Positions 16,858 through 26,079 are shown, counted from the first letter of the stretch. The stretch is DNA of 64,000 bases from Nocardia transvalensis (GCF_015477765.1 NZ_JADLQQ010000009.1:283168-347167); one strand, 5' to 3'. Notes: generated by a model from the sequence alone, not told the origin. Numbers and translations: made by a program.

Positions 16858-17391
16858 GTGGTGGTCGAAGAGATCGCGGCCCGGGTGCGTGCGAGCATCC
16901 CACGGCTGGGGACGACACGCCTCGTGGCGGTGGACGGGCCCGCGGGGGCGGGCAAGTCGACTCTGGCGAAACGCATTTCGGATGCGTGTGGTGGCCGCGT
17001 TTTGCCGACCGACGCTTTCGCCTCCTGGGACAATCAATTCGACTGGTGGCCCCGGCTCGAGATTCAAGTTCTCGAGCCTCTCGCCGAGGGGAGACCGGCG
17101 AGATATCAACGCTACGACTGGGGTTCGCGCGAGTTGGCGGAATGGCATGACATCACACCCGGCGGTGTCTTGATCCTGGAAGGCGTGTCCTCCGCCCGCA
17201 CCGCCATCCGCGCGTGGCTGTCCCTGGCAATCTGGGTGGAAACCCCGCGACCGACCAGACTGGCCCGCGGTCTGGCCCGCGACGGCGCCGACGCCCTACC
17301 GCTGTGGCAGCAATGGATGACCGCCGAAGACGCCCACTTCGCCCGCGAACACACCCGCGACTATGCCGATTTCATCGTCAGTGGCGAGTAA
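16858..17391 (+). CDS. P-loop kinase, uridine kinase-like
   Basis: The 177-residue protein from GTG 16858 has Walker A GPAGAGKSTLAKRI near residue 27. A substrate-side LPTDAFASWDNQFDWWPRLE segment and YQRYDWGSRELAEWHDI resemble the uridine kinase/phosphoribulokinase family. The GGVLILEGVSSARTAIR strand carries the usual EG pair, and ETPRPTRLARGLARDG the lid arginines. Actinobacteria carry many such small kinases, of which the substrate is often unknown. It stands alone after the long hairpin, so no pathway context is available. Confidence 0.8.
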   Translation: MVVEEIAARVRASIPRLGTTRLVAVDGPAGAGKSTLAKRISDACGGRVLPTDAFASWDNQFDWWPRLEIQVLEPLAEGRPARYQRYDWGSRELAEWHDITPGGVLILEGVSSARTAIRAWLSLAIWVETPRPTRLARGLARDGADALPLWQQWMTAEDAHFAREHTRDYADFIVSGE

Positions 17392-17480
17392 ATCGCTCAC
17401 AGCCGAAACCGTCGCAGATCCGAGGGCAGTTCCTGGCGTTTATTTTCACTGGCGCGGCAACGTCTTGGCCGGTGCGCGTC

Positions 17481-18434
17481 CTATCCGGATATCTGTGTGA
17501 GGATTTCCAGAACGGTGGCCTCTTCGCGGGCGGGATCGGTCAGCGGCCGGATGGTGGCCGCGATTTCGTCCGCGCCTGCCTGGTGCAGGGTCAGCAGGCG
17601 CTGGCGAATGGTTTCCTCGTCGCCGTAGATGATGACCTCGTGAATGAGCTCATCGCTCAACTGGCCCTGAGGGGTGAGGGGAAAACCGGCCTCGCGGAAC
17701 ATTTTTCGGTAGGTAGGGAGGGAGGAATAGACGGAGAACACCTCCTGGGCAACCTGGCGCACGGTGGTGAAGTCGCGGGTGAGCAGGACGGTCGCGCCGA
17801 CTATCAGCGGTGGCCGTGGCCGCTGTGCCAGCCGTGCTCCCTCCTCCAGCGCCGGCCGGGCAATCGAGCGCACATAGGAGGGCCCCGCCCAGATGAGCAT
17901 CGCACCGTCCGCGACCTCGCCCGCCAGCCGCAGCATGTTCTCGCGCAGCGCAGCCAGGATGATCGGCGTTCGCGGCGGCGTGAGTGCCGGGGGCAGACCG
18001 GCATGGACCTGGTAATACTCCCCGTCCAAGTCGACATGTCCGTCCCACAACATCCCGCGCAGCACCGCGATGTACTCGCGTAAGTGAGCCAGTGGCTTGT
18101 CGAACCTAAGGCCGTAGCGGTCCTCGATTTCCGGTCGGTGACTGGCGCCGATGCCCAGGCGAAAACGTCCGGGCGCCAACTCGGCTGCGACCAGCGCCTG
18201 GTTCGCCCGCGCCAGGGGATGGGTGGGGTAGGTGATCGCGATGCCGCTGGCCAGCCCGATTCTGCTCGTCCGCGCCGCGGCCGCGGCAACGATGCTCAGC
18301 CCGTCCGGCCCCACCGGCCACGAGGGCACCCAGGCCGTGCCGATGCCCGCCTCTTCCGCGCGCGTGATCGCCTCGAGTACGGAGTGCACCGGCGGCGGGA
18401 AGATCACCACACCGACAGGAACTGTAGAAGCCAT
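17481..18434 (-). CDS. LLM-class (F420-dependent-type) oxidoreductase
   Basis: ATG 18434 is preferred because homology-type sequence begins right after it (VPVGVVIFPPPVHSVLEAITRAEEAGIGTAWV, first strand and helix of the luciferase-like barrel). A GTG at 18548 overlaps the stop of the preceding gene and would add 38 residues without resemblance. Family marks include IGLASGIAITYPTHPLARANQALVAAEL, FRLGIGASHRPEIEDRYG and GAMLIWAGPSYVR. Members use F420H2 or FMN; reduced flavin cannot be excluded. It is downstream of a CoF-synthetase-like gene on the same strand, probably co-transcribed. Confidence 0.8.
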   Translation of the reverse strand: MASTVPVGVVIFPPPVHSVLEAITRAEEAGIGTAWVPSWPVGPDGLSIVAAAAARTSRIGLASGIAITYPTHPLARANQALVAAELAPGRFRLGIGASHRPEIEDRYGLRFDKPLAHLREYIAVLRGMLWDGHVDLDGEYYQVHAGLPPALTPPRTPIILAALRENMLRLAGEVADGAMLIWAGPSYVRSIARPALEEGARLAQRPRPPLIVGATVLLTRDFTTVRQVAQEVFSVYSSLPTYRKMFREAGFPLTPQGQLSDELIHEVIIYGDEETIRQRLLTLHQAGADEIAATIRPLTDPAREEATVLEILTQISG

Positions 18435-18544
18435 GGAGATCCCGCCCCTTCTCGAGCGCTGGCGAGCGCGTTCGTGCGTCGGTGCCGTCAGTATGGTGAC
18501 CGGACTGCGGTTCTGCCACTCTCGCAGCACCTCGGGTTCCCGGG

Positions 18545-19987
18545 TCACTCGGCGCGGGTGTAGCGGTGTTTGACGCCCGGCGGAAAATGGGCGGGGTCGG
18601 CGTGCCGACGCAGCCGTACCTGCGGGTGCTGACGGTGCGGCGGGACGTAATGGGCGAACTCGCTGTTGAGCCGGATCAGTTCGCGCCGAATCGATTCCGC
18701 CACCCGGTCGGCCAATTCCGGTGTAGCCGTTGCCTCCGGCGCCAGTTCCACATCGATCGTCAGGTGGCGGTCTCGGTCGGCGTCCTCGTCGACCTGCAGG
18801 ACGAATTTGCCGGTCACCTCGTCGCAGACGGAGGGCTGTTCGAGGCCTACCGTGACGTTCTCGGGGTAGATGTTCGCGCCGTAGAACGAGACGATGAACC
18901 GGCTGCGCCCGAACACGTAGACGAACGGCAGCTCCGGTGTGTCGGGAGTCGGCCGAAACCCGTGTCCGGCAAGGAAGTTCAACATCCTATGGTGGGCGAT
19001 CAGGCCGCCTTCGTCGGCAATGTGATAGCGGATCAGGGGGACACCGCTGTCGCCGGAGAAGACCAGCGTGCCGTCGATCTCCTCGAAGAAGCGCCGATAC
19101 GGGTCGTACTGCACCAGCGTCGGCAACCGCGACGACCCGAACAGCTCCCGCGCCGCATCCGGACGATCGGCCAGAAATCGCCGGATGGCCACCGACAGTG
19201 GAGTCTCGTTGCCGAGCACGCCCGCATCCGCGGTTCCGTACAGCGAGGCGATATCGCGCACGGGATCGTCCATGCAGGCCCGTTGCGCCACGAGGGTGCG
19301 CCATTGTTCGCTGAATACTTCCCCGGCGGTGACCAGCTTGATGCGGTACCGTGCCCAGTCCACCCCGGCGGCTCGCCCGCGGTCGATGACATCCTTGAGA
19401 AACGGCGGATAACCCAGCAGGACAACCTGGTCGAACAGGGGGCCCAGGCGGGTGAGCGCCCGCATGATCTCCTCGGTGTCGTTGCCCGGCGCCACCGCGG
19501 TGACCCGATAGCGATCGCCCAGCTGCCGCACACAGCCCAGCGTGTAGAGCCCGCCGACCCAGGTGCCGAGGGTGAAACAGACGACGGCCAGGGTCGACCG
19601 TGTCCGGGCATCGAATCCGTCGCGGAAGATCTGCTCGAACCGTTCACCGGTCACCCGCTCGTCGGCCAGCGTCCGCGGCCACGGCGTCGGCTCCCCGGTC
19701 GAGCCCGACGACAGCGCGATCAGATCGCCGAGCCGGCCGTCACGGCACAACTCGGGCAGCGGATACCGGTGCAGATACCCGGGTTTGTCGATCAGCGGAA
19801 GGCGGGCGAAATCGGCGTGTGTCGTCACGGCCGCGGCGTCGACACCGTGCTCGGCCAGGAACGTCCGATAGGCGGGCACGCTCGCCGCCACCCGCGCGAA
19901 CAGCCGCACGGCCGCCTCTTCCGGAGTCCGGGATCCCTCGATGGCCACCGAAACATCATGACCACTGCGGGGCCCTGTTGTCCGCAT
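18545..19987 (-). CDS. phenylacetate-CoA ligase-like adenylate-forming enzyme (CoF synthetase/PaaK family)
   Basis: A 480-residue protein with the phosphate-binding loop of adenylating enzymes, LIALSSGSTGEPTPWPRT (about residue 90). Its ordering matches PaaK/CapK: SVPAYRTFLAEHG at the start, TAGEVFSEQWRTLV, ASLYGTADAG (aryl-adenylate motif) and GDSGVPLIRYHIADEGGLI. GRSRFIVSFYGANIYPENV is near the C-terminal domain. It should activate a carboxylic acid as an AMP ester and perhaps load CoA. Start ATG 19987 is not backed by a good ribosome site. Followed by the LLM oxidoreductase gene with a GTGA junction. The acid substrate is unknown. Confidence 0.8.
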   Translation of the reverse strand: MRTTGPRSGHDVSVAIEGSRTPEEAAVRLFARVAASVPAYRTFLAEHGVDAAAVTTHADFARLPLIDKPGYLHRYPLPELCRDGRLGDLIALSSGSTGEPTPWPRTLADERVTGERFEQIFRDGFDARTRSTLAVVCFTLGTWVGGLYTLGCVRQLGDRYRVTAVAPGNDTEEIMRALTRLGPLFDQVVLLGYPPFLKDVIDRGRAAGVDWARYRIKLVTAGEVFSEQWRTLVAQRACMDDPVRDIASLYGTADAGVLGNETPLSVAIRRFLADRPDAARELFGSSRLPTLVQYDPYRRFFEEIDGTLVFSGDSGVPLIRYHIADEGGLIAHHRMLNFLAGHGFRPTPDTPELPFVYVFGRSRFIVSFYGANIYPENVTVGLEQPSVCDEVTGKFVLQVDEDADRDRHLTIDVELAPEATATPELADRVAESIRRELIRLNSEFAHYVPPHRQHPQVRLRRHADPAHFPPGVKHRYTRAE

Positions 19988-20022
19988 CCTTCGCCAGCCG
20001 GTGGTCCCGCCATCAGATCACG

Positions 20023-20049
20023 GCAGTAGTTCGCCCCGAGGGCTACTGC
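20023..20049 (-). terminator. hairpin after the alpha/beta hydrolase gene
   Basis: GCAGTAG and CTACTGC pair across 13 bases, 23 bases past the stop of the minus-strand hydrolase gene. The stem is short, so confidence is modest. Confidence 0.4.
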
Positions 20050-20071
20050 TCTGAGTGATTCACACCGGGCG

Positions 20072-20941
20072 CTACACCTCGAGGTGGGCTCGCACGAAAT
20101 CGACCACGGCGTCGGAGAATTCGTCGTTGACGTCGCTGGCGGCGGTGTGGGCGGCGCCGCCGATTTCGACGTATTCGAGGTGGGGGACCAGTGCGCGGAA
20201 GTCGGCGACGCCCTGTTCGCTGACCACGTCGGACAGGCGGCCGCGGACGAGCAGGACGGGGATGGTCAGTTGGCGGGCGGCCTGTTCGAGGGCCTCGCTG
20301 TGCAATTCGATGTCCTCGCCGCGGCCGGAGAGCATGGCCGGATCCCAATGCCAGTACCAGCGGCCGTCTTCGCGTTGTCGCAGATTGCGGCGCAGGCCCT
20401 CGGTGGTGCGCGGGCGGGCACGGTGGGGGAGGTATGCGGCGACCGCGTCGGCGGCCTCCTCGAGGGTGGCGAAGCCTTCGCGATGTCCGCCGAGGAAATT
20501 CAGCACCCGCGTCACGCCCCGGTGCTCCGGGCGGGGCACCACATCCACCAGCACCAGCCCGGCGATGAGTTCGCTACCGGGCCGCGCGGTGGCGAGCAAA
20601 CTGGTCAGCCCTCCCATACTCGCGCCGACCACGATGGCCGGCCGGCCGAGCTCGCGCAGAATCCCGAGTAGATCGCCGGTCATCGCCTCACGGGTGTAGT
20701 TCCCGTCGGGCGCCCAATCGCTCTCGCCGTGCCCGCGCGCATCCAACAGCACGGCCCGCATCCCGGCCTTGGCCAGCGCCGCTCCCGACTCCTTCCACGA
20801 GTGCCGGGTCTGCCCGCCGCCGTGCAGAAACACCGTCGGCGGCCCGTCATCGGGCCCCCAACTCTCCCCGGCAAGGGTGATCCCGCCCTCCCCGCGAAAG
20901 CTCATCCGCCGTGGTTCGGTGAAGTCAGCGTCATTGCTCAC
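20072..20941 (-). CDS. alpha/beta hydrolase
   Basis: Started at GTG 20941 (ATG 20959 also possible) for 289 residues. The fold is plain: oxyanion-hole strand TVFLHGGGQTRHSW, LLDARGHGESDWAPDGNYT, nucleophile elbow VVGASMGGLTSLL (Ser near residue 115), acid region VLLVRGRLSDVVSE and the His of EIGGAAHTAASD. The set resembles esterases, epoxide hydrolases and C-C hydrolases; the missing features of epoxide hydrolases favour an esterase or lactonase type. Its start lies within the end of the DUF6766 gene upstream, indicating translational coupling. Confidence 0.85.
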   Translation of the reverse strand: MSNDADFTEPRRMSFRGEGGITLAGESWGPDDGPPTVFLHGGGQTRHSWKESGAALAKAGMRAVLLDARGHGESDWAPDGNYTREAMTGDLLGILRELGRPAIVVGASMGGLTSLLATARPGSELIAGLVLVDVVPRPEHRGVTRVLNFLGGHREGFATLEEAADAVAAYLPHRARPRTTEGLRRNLRQREDGRWYWHWDPAMLSGRGEDIELHSEALEQAARQLTIPVLLVRGRLSDVVSEQGVADFRALVPHLEYVEIGGAAHTAASDVNDEFSDAVVDFVRAHLEV

Positions 20942-21281
20942 CCCCCGAGCATCGCACATTCCGATTTACGGCGTATAGGTCTCGCAAGTCGTCGATCTTG
21001 GCTTCGATACGTTCGAGGTCTTGCGCGTCGACGCGGAACAGCCAGTGTTTGGCGCCCAGCAACAAGATGGCCTGGAAGACCAGCTGCAGCCATTCGCTCT
21101 GCCAGTTCTCGAGGGTGCTGGCAAGGAAATCGGGCCAGTAGCCGGACCAGGCGAATGTCTGACCGTGTGCTTGCGCAGTGTTGCGGTATTCGCTCAGCTG
21201 GGCGAAGAACTGACCGATCCACGATCCGACGAACAACAGAAACAGCAGGTAGACAGCTCCCCATCGTCGGAAGTGAGACAT
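20931..21281 (-). CDS. DUF6766-type small membrane protein
   Basis: The 116-residue protein starts at ATG 21281; the longer antisense frame reaching into pyrR is a shadow. It has an N-terminal membrane helix (WGAVYLLFLLFVGSWIGQFF) and a second one (LQLVFQAILLLGAKHWL), linked by SEYRNTAQAHGQTFAWSGYWPDFLASTLENWQSEW. That linker is typical of the actinobacterial DUF6766 family. A charged coil follows (LERIEAKIDDLRDLYAVN). Function is unknown. It overlaps the hydrolase gene start by about 10 bases and is divergent from the pyrimidine operon. Confidence 0.75.
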   Translation of the reverse strand: MSHFRRWGAVYLLFLLFVGSWIGQFFAQLSEYRNTAQAHGQTFAWSGYWPDFLASTLENWQSEWLQLVFQAILLLGAKHWLFRVDAQDLERIEAKIDDLRDLYAVNRNVRCSGGEQ

Positions 21282-21443
21282 ACCTCGGCGATACCCGCGT
21301 GCACGAGCGCCACTCCAGCGATCCGGTGGCGTTCTTCGCGGGGGCGGGGATGCGGTGGCATTTGCGCAGGTGGCGGGGCTCACACCGGTACCCCCGCTGC
21401 CGATGGTTTGCGGGGCTGCTGCTAGGCTTTCACGCCGGAAGAC

Positions 21444-21480
21444 ATCCTTTAAGGACCGTCCCGTGAGGCGGGGAAGGAGG
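21444..21480 (+). promoter_or_regulatory. pyrR leader with PyrR-type RNA site and sequestered Shine-Dalgarno
   Basis: The last 40 bases before pyrR contain TCCTTTAAGGA, then CGTCCCGTGAGGCGGGG and finally AAGGAGG (21474-21480), five bases before ATG 21486. The middle part forms a stem-loop whose loop GTGAGG resembles the GAGG core of PyrR binding sites. TCCTTT is complementary to the AAGGA of the ribosome site. The arrangement fits the translational PyrR control described for mycobacteria rather than Bacillus-type attenuation. Confidence 0.7.
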
Positions 21481-21485
21481 TCGGC

Positions 21486-22121
21486 ATGGTCGTGCCCGAG
21501 GACCGGGCGGCCAGGTCGAACGCTGGCGAATACTCGCCGCGGCACGATCCCGAGTGGGTACAGGCCGGGCGGGAGTTGTTGTCGGCGCAGGATGTCGGCC
21601 GAACCATCGCGCGCATGGCGCATCAGATCATCGAGAAGACCGCTCTCGATTCGCAGGATCCGGATACCCCGCGGGTGGCATTGATCGGAATCCCCACGCG
21701 CGGAACCACTCTGGCCGCGCGGCTGGCCGATCGGATCGAGGAGTTCTCCGGCGTGCGTCCGGCACTGGGTTCGCTGGACATCACGCTGTATCGCGATGAT
21801 CTGCGCAATCGTCCGCATCGCCCGCTGGAGCGCACCTCGGTGCCCGAGGGCGGTATCGAGGACGCGCTGGTGGTGCTGGTCGACGATGTGTTGTTCTCCG
21901 GCCGCAGCGTGCGCTCGGCGCTGGACGGACTGCGCGATCTGGGCCGTCCGCGCGCGGTGCAGCTGGCGGTGCTCATCGATCGAGGCCACCGCGAACTGCC
22001 CATTCGCGCGGATTACGTCGGCAAGAACGTGCCCACCTCACGCAGCGAGGACATCTCGGTGCTGTTCACCGAACACGACGGCCGCGACGGCGTGTATCTG
22101 CACCAGGGAGGAGAAAAGTGA
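21486..22121 (+). CDS. pyrR: bifunctional pyr operon regulator / uracil phosphoribosyltransferase PyrR
   Basis: The 211-residue protein is about 30 residues longer at the N-terminus than Bacillus PyrR, as in mycobacteria. The core starts at SAQDVGRTIARMAHQI. VALIGIPTRGTTLAARLADRI binds the nucleotide, and the PRPP loop reads VLVDDVLFSGRSVRSALD (residues 129-146). Basic residues such as those in YRDDLRNRPHRPLERTSVP face RNA in known structures. PyrR senses UMP/UTP and represses the pyr genes by binding mRNA; the leader directly upstream is the expected target. First gene of the operon; pyrB overlaps its stop. Confidence 0.95.
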   Translation: MVVPEDRAARSNAGEYSPRHDPEWVQAGRELLSAQDVGRTIARMAHQIIEKTALDSQDPDTPRVALIGIPTRGTTLAARLADRIEEFSGVRPALGSLDITLYRDDLRNRPHRPLERTSVPEGGIEDALVVLVDDVLFSGRSVRSALDGLRDLGRPRAVQLAVLIDRGHRELPIRADYVGKNVPTSRSEDISVLFTEHDGRDGVYLHQGGEK

Positions 22122-23083
22122 GGCATCTGCTCTCCGTCACCGACCTGGATCGTGGCGTTGCCACCGAATTGCTCGACGATGCCCAGCGCTTCGAGCAGGC
22201 CCTGCTCGGCCGCGAGGTGCGCAAGTTGCCGACACTGCGCGGGCGCACCGTGATGACCGTCTTCTTCGAGAACTCCACCCGCACCCGGGTCTCGTTCGAG
22301 GTGGCGGGCAAATGGATGAGCGCCGACGTGATCAACGTCAGCGCGTCGAGTTCGTCGGTGTCCAAGGGTGAGTCGCTGCGCGACACCGCCCTGACCCTGC
22401 ACGCCGCCGGTGCCGACGCGCTGATCGTGCGGCATCCGGCCTCCGGCGCGGCCCACCAGATGGCCCGCTGGTTCGGCGAATTGGAAAACGGCGCAGGCGG
22501 TTACGCGGGTGCGGGTCCGGCGATCATCAATGCCGGTGACGGCATGCACGAGCATCCCACCCAGGCCCTGCTGGACGCGCTCACGCTGCGGCAGCGGCTG
22601 GGCGCCCTCGAGGGCAAGCGCGTCGTCATCGTCGGTGACATCCTGCACAGCCGGGTCGCCCGCTCGAATGCGTTCCTGCTGAACATCCTGGGCGCCGAGG
22701 TGGTGCTGGTCGCCCCGCGCACCCTGCTGCCGGTCGGCGTCGACCAGTGGCCGGTACGGATCTCGCATTCGCTGGATGCCGAACTGCCAGGCGCGGATGC
22801 GGTGATGATGCTGCGCGTGCAGGCCGAGCGGATGAACGGCGGCTTCTTCCCGTCGGCGCGCGAGTACTCGATTCACTACGGACTCAACGAGCGGCGCATG
22901 GCGCTGCTCGACGAGCACGCCGTGGTGCTGCATCCCGGCCCGATGCTGCGCGGTATGGAAATCGCGTCGTCGGTGGCGGATTCGCCGAAAACCGCGGTGC
23001 TGCAACAGGTCACCAACGGTGTGCACATGCGCATGGCGGTGTTGTTCCGCCTGCTGATCGGAGCCGGGGAGGCAGTGGCGTGA
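22118..23083 (+). CDS. pyrB: aspartate carbamoyltransferase catalytic subunit
   Basis: Starts at GTG 22118 inside the pyrR stop. The 321-residue protein has the carbamoyl-phosphate motif FFENSTRTRVSFEVAGKWM (residues 48-66). SSVSKGESLRDTA gives the 80s-loop Ser and Lys, and RHPASGAAHQMA, NAGDGMHEHPTQALLDALTL and VVIVGDILHSRVARSN complete the set. It forms carbamoyl-aspartate from carbamoyl phosphate and aspartate, the first committed step of pyrimidine synthesis. No pyrI regulatory chain is present, so, as in other actinobacteria, control would come from PyrR or PyrC association. Confidence 0.96.
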   Translation: MRHLLSVTDLDRGVATELLDDAQRFEQALLGREVRKLPTLRGRTVMTVFFENSTRTRVSFEVAGKWMSADVINVSASSSSVSKGESLRDTALTLHAAGADALIVRHPASGAAHQMARWFGELENGAGGYAGAGPAIINAGDGMHEHPTQALLDALTLRQRLGALEGKRVVIVGDILHSRVARSNAFLLNILGAEVVLVAPRTLLPVGVDQWPVRISHSLDAELPGADAVMMLRVQAERMNGGFFPSAREYSIHYGLNERRMALLDEHAVVLHPGPMLRGMEIASSVADSPKTAVLQQVTNGVHMRMAVLFRLLIGAGEAVA

Positions 23084-24456
23084 GCAATGTCCTGATCAAG
23101 AACGTGCGCCTCTATGGCGAGGGCGATCCGGTCGACGTGCTGCTGGCCGACGGTGAGATCCGCGATATAGCCACGGATCCCGGCAAAGAGCGCGCCGGGA
23201 CACGTTTGGGGGACGAGGCTGCGGAGACCGTGGACGGCACCGGCAAGATCCTGCTGCCCGGCTTCGTCGACCTGCACACCCACCTACGCGAGCCCGGCCG
23301 CGAGGATACCGAGACGATCGAAACCGGTTCGGCCGCAGCCGCTCTCGGCGGCTACACCGCGGTGTTCGCGATGGCCAACACCAGCCCGGTCGCCGACAGT
23401 GTCGTGGTCACCGATCACGTCTGGCGGCGCGGGCGGGAGGTCGGCCTGGTCGATGTCTATCCGGTCGGCGCGGTCACGGTGGGCCTGGAAGGGAAGCAGT
23501 TGGCGGAGATGGGCACCATGGCCGCCGGTGAGGCCGGGGTGCGGATGTTCTCCGACGACGGCCACTGCGTCTACGACCCGCTGATCATGCGCCGCGCCCT
23601 GGAGTACGCGAACTCCCTCGGCGTCCTCATCGCCCAGCACGCCGAGGAGCCGCGGCTGACGAAAGGCGCTGTCGCACACGAGGGTCCCAACGCCGCCCGG
23701 CTGGGCCTGGCGGGCTGGCCGCGAGCGGCCGAGGAGTCGATCGTGGCCCGCGACGCGCTGCTGGCCCGCGATGCCGGTGCGCGCGTACACATCTGCCACG
23801 CCTCCACCGCCGGGACCGTCGAACTGCTGAAATGGGCCAAGGACCAAGGCATTTCGATCACCGCCGAGGTCACCCCCCATCACCTGCTGCTGGACGATTC
23901 GCGGCTGGAGACCTACGACGCGGTGAACAAGGTGAATCCGCCGCTGCGCGAGGCCTCCGATGCGCAGGCGCTGCGGCGGGCGCTGGCCGCGGGCATCATC
24001 GATTGCGTCGCCACCGACCACGCCCCGCACGCCGAGCAGGACAAGTGCTGCGAATTCGCCGCCGCCCGTCCCGGCATGCTGGGTCTGGAGACGGCCCTGT
24101 CGATCATCGTGGAGACGATGGTGCGGCCGGGCCTGCTCGACTGGCGCGGTGTGGCCCGGGTGATGAGCGAAAATCCCGCGCGCATCGCGGGATTGGACGA
24201 CCAGGGTCGGCCGCTGGCGGTGGGCGAACCGGCCAACCTGACGCTGGTCGACCCGGAGACGGAATGGACGGTGCGGGCAACGGAGCTCGCGAGCATTTCC
24301 GGCAACACGCCGTACGAGGCGATGACCCTGCCCGCGCGGGTGACGGCAACGTTCCTGCGCGGACGGGTCACCGCTCGCGACGGCAAAGCGGCAGTGCAAC
24401 GACGCGAGCACGCTGATGGGCGCGGCGCGTCGTTGGTAGCGAGAGAGAGACTCTGA
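23080..24456 (+). CDS. pyrC: dihydroorotase (class I)
   Basis: GTG 23080 overlaps the pyrB stop (GTGA), so the protein has 458 residues; the longer frame from 22747 is a shadow over pyrB. The amidohydrolase metal site is seen in LPGFVDLHTHLREPGREDTE (His-x-His) and later AQHAEEPRLTKGAV and VHICHASTAGTVELLKWAK. ITAEVTPHHLLLDD and CVATDHAPHAEQDK (catalytic Asp) follow. The enzyme cyclises carbamoyl-aspartate to dihydroorotate. Third gene of the pyr operon, translationally coupled on both sides. Confidence 0.96.
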   Translation: MSNVLIKNVRLYGEGDPVDVLLADGEIRDIATDPGKERAGTRLGDEAAETVDGTGKILLPGFVDLHTHLREPGREDTETIETGSAAAALGGYTAVFAMANTSPVADSVVVTDHVWRRGREVGLVDVYPVGAVTVGLEGKQLAEMGTMAAGEAGVRMFSDDGHCVYDPLIMRRALEYANSLGVLIAQHAEEPRLTKGAVAHEGPNAARLGLAGWPRAAEESIVARDALLARDAGARVHICHASTAGTVELLKWAKDQGISITAEVTPHHLLLDDSRLETYDAVNKVNPPLREASDAQALRRALAAGIIDCVATDHAPHAEQDKCCEFAAARPGMLGLETALSIIVETMVRPGLLDWRGVARVMSENPARIAGLDDQGRPLAVGEPANLTLVDPETEWTVRATELASISGNTPYEAMTLPARVTATFLRGRVTARDGKAAVQRREHADGRGASLVARERL

Positions 24457-24965
24457 TGGAGCGAACGCTGTGGGTGGTCGGGCTGCTCGTCCTGTTTGCG
24501 CTGTGCCTGTGGCTGATGTACCGAGCCTGGCAGAAGAAGGCGCGGCGGCAGGCGGCCTCGATCGGTGAGCTACCGGCGGTGCCCGCCGATCTGGGCGCGC
24601 AACTGCTGGAACCGACCACGGGCCTGTACACCGGAACCACTCTGGCACCCAGCTGGCAGAACCGGGTCGCGGTCGGCGATCTGGGGTTCCGGGCCACAGC
24701 GGAACTCACCCGCTTCGAACGCGGCATCCTGCTGGAGCGCGACGGCGCGACGGCGATCTGGATTCCGCAGGAGTCCATCACCGCGGTGCGCACCGAGCGG
24801 GGACATGCGGGCAAGGTCATGACACAAGATGGTGTGCTGGTAATTCGCTGGAAGCTGCCGACCGGGACCGAGGTGGACACCGGATTCCGCGGTGACGACA
24901 AGACGGTGTATCCGGCCTGGACGGCGAGCGCGACCGGCACGATGACGGGAGACGAGAAGAAATGA
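24456..24965 (+). CDS. membrane-anchored PH-like domain protein of the pyr operon (Rv1382-like)
   Basis: ATG 24456 shares one base with the pyrC stop. One N-terminal helix (LWVVGLLVLFALCLWLMY) anchors the 169-residue protein. The soluble part from about residue 45 is beta-rich, with GLYTGTTLAPSWQNRVAVGDLGFRATAEL and IWIPQESITAVRTERGHAGKVM and ends RGDDKTVYPAW, as in the protein placed between pyrC and carA in mycobacteria. Its role is unknown. The conserved location suggests a link to pyrimidine synthesis or simply co-transcription. Coupled to carA by an ATGA overlap. Confidence 0.8.
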   Translation: MERTLWVVGLLVLFALCLWLMYRAWQKKARRQAASIGELPAVPADLGAQLLEPTTGLYTGTTLAPSWQNRVAVGDLGFRATAELTRFERGILLERDGATAIWIPQESITAVRTERGHAGKVMTQDGVLVIRWKLPTGTEVDTGFRGDDKTVYPAWTASATGTMTGDEKK

Positions 24966-26079
24966 GCGGTGAGACCGCGCTGATGGTGCTGGAGGACGGC
25001 CGCGTATTCCGCGGCGCGCCCTTCGGTGCCGTGGGTGAGACATTGGGTGAAGCGGTGTTCTGTACCGCGATGACGGGCTATCAGGAGACCCTGACCGACC
25101 CCAGCTACCACCGTCAGATCGTGGTGGCCACGGCCCCGCAGATCGGCAACACGGGCTGGAACGACGAGGACGACGAGTCACGGAAGATCTGGGTCGCCGG
25201 GTACGCCGTGCGAGACCCCGCGCGGCGCGCCTCCAACTGGCGCGCCACCACCACCCTGCAGGACGAGCTGGAACGCCAGCGCGTCGTCGGCATCGCGGGC
25301 ATCGACACCCGCGCGCTGGTGCGGCACCTGCGCACCCGCGGGTCGATGAAGGCGGGCATCTTCTCCGGCGACGCCGCCGCGGCCTCGGTCGACGAACTGC
25401 TGGCGCGGGTCACCGGCCAGCCCTCGATGCTGGGCGCGGATCTGGCCGGCGAGGTCAGCACCGACGACGTGTACACGATCGAGCCGGCCGGCGAGCACCG
25501 CTTCACCGTGGTGGCGGTCGATCTCGGCATCAAGACCAACACCCCGCGCATGTTCGCCCAGCGCGGCATGCGGGTGCACGTGGTGCCCTCGAACGTCACC
25601 CTGGACCGGATCAAGGAGCTGAAGCCCAACGGGGTGTTCCTGTCCAACGGCCCGGGCGACCCGGCCACCCAGGACGACGCCGTCGAGCTCACCAAAGCCG
25701 TTCTGGGCGAGGGCCTTCCGCTGTTCGGTATCTGCTTCGGCAACCAGATCCTCGGCCGCGCACTGGGTTTGAACACCTACAAGATGAAGTTCGGCCACCG
25801 CGGCATCAACGTGCCGGTCGTCGACCACACCACCGGCCAGATCTCGATCACCGCACAGAATCACGGCTTCGCCCTCGAGGGTGAGGCGGGTCAGCGCTTC
25901 GACACGCCGTTCGGCACCGCGGAAGTCAGCCACACCTGCGCCAACGACGGCACCGTCGAGGGCGTGCGGCTGACCGACGGTCGCGCCTTCTCCGTGCAGT
26001 ACCACCCGGAGGCTGCCGCCGGTCCGCACGACGCCGCCTATCTGTTCGACCGTTTCGCCGGCCTGATGGAGGAAGCCTG

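Noticed and set aside
17392..20000. a full biosynthetic gene cluster around the CoF-synthetase and LLM oxidoreductase
   Set aside because: Only two linked genes are present; neighbouring hydrolase and kinase genes have separate signals, so a larger cluster is not supported.
22747..23080. N-terminal extension of dihydroorotase into pyrB
   Set aside because: Overlaps pyrB in another frame and lacks any amidohydrolase resemblance before GTG 23080, where a GTGA overlap gives a natural start.
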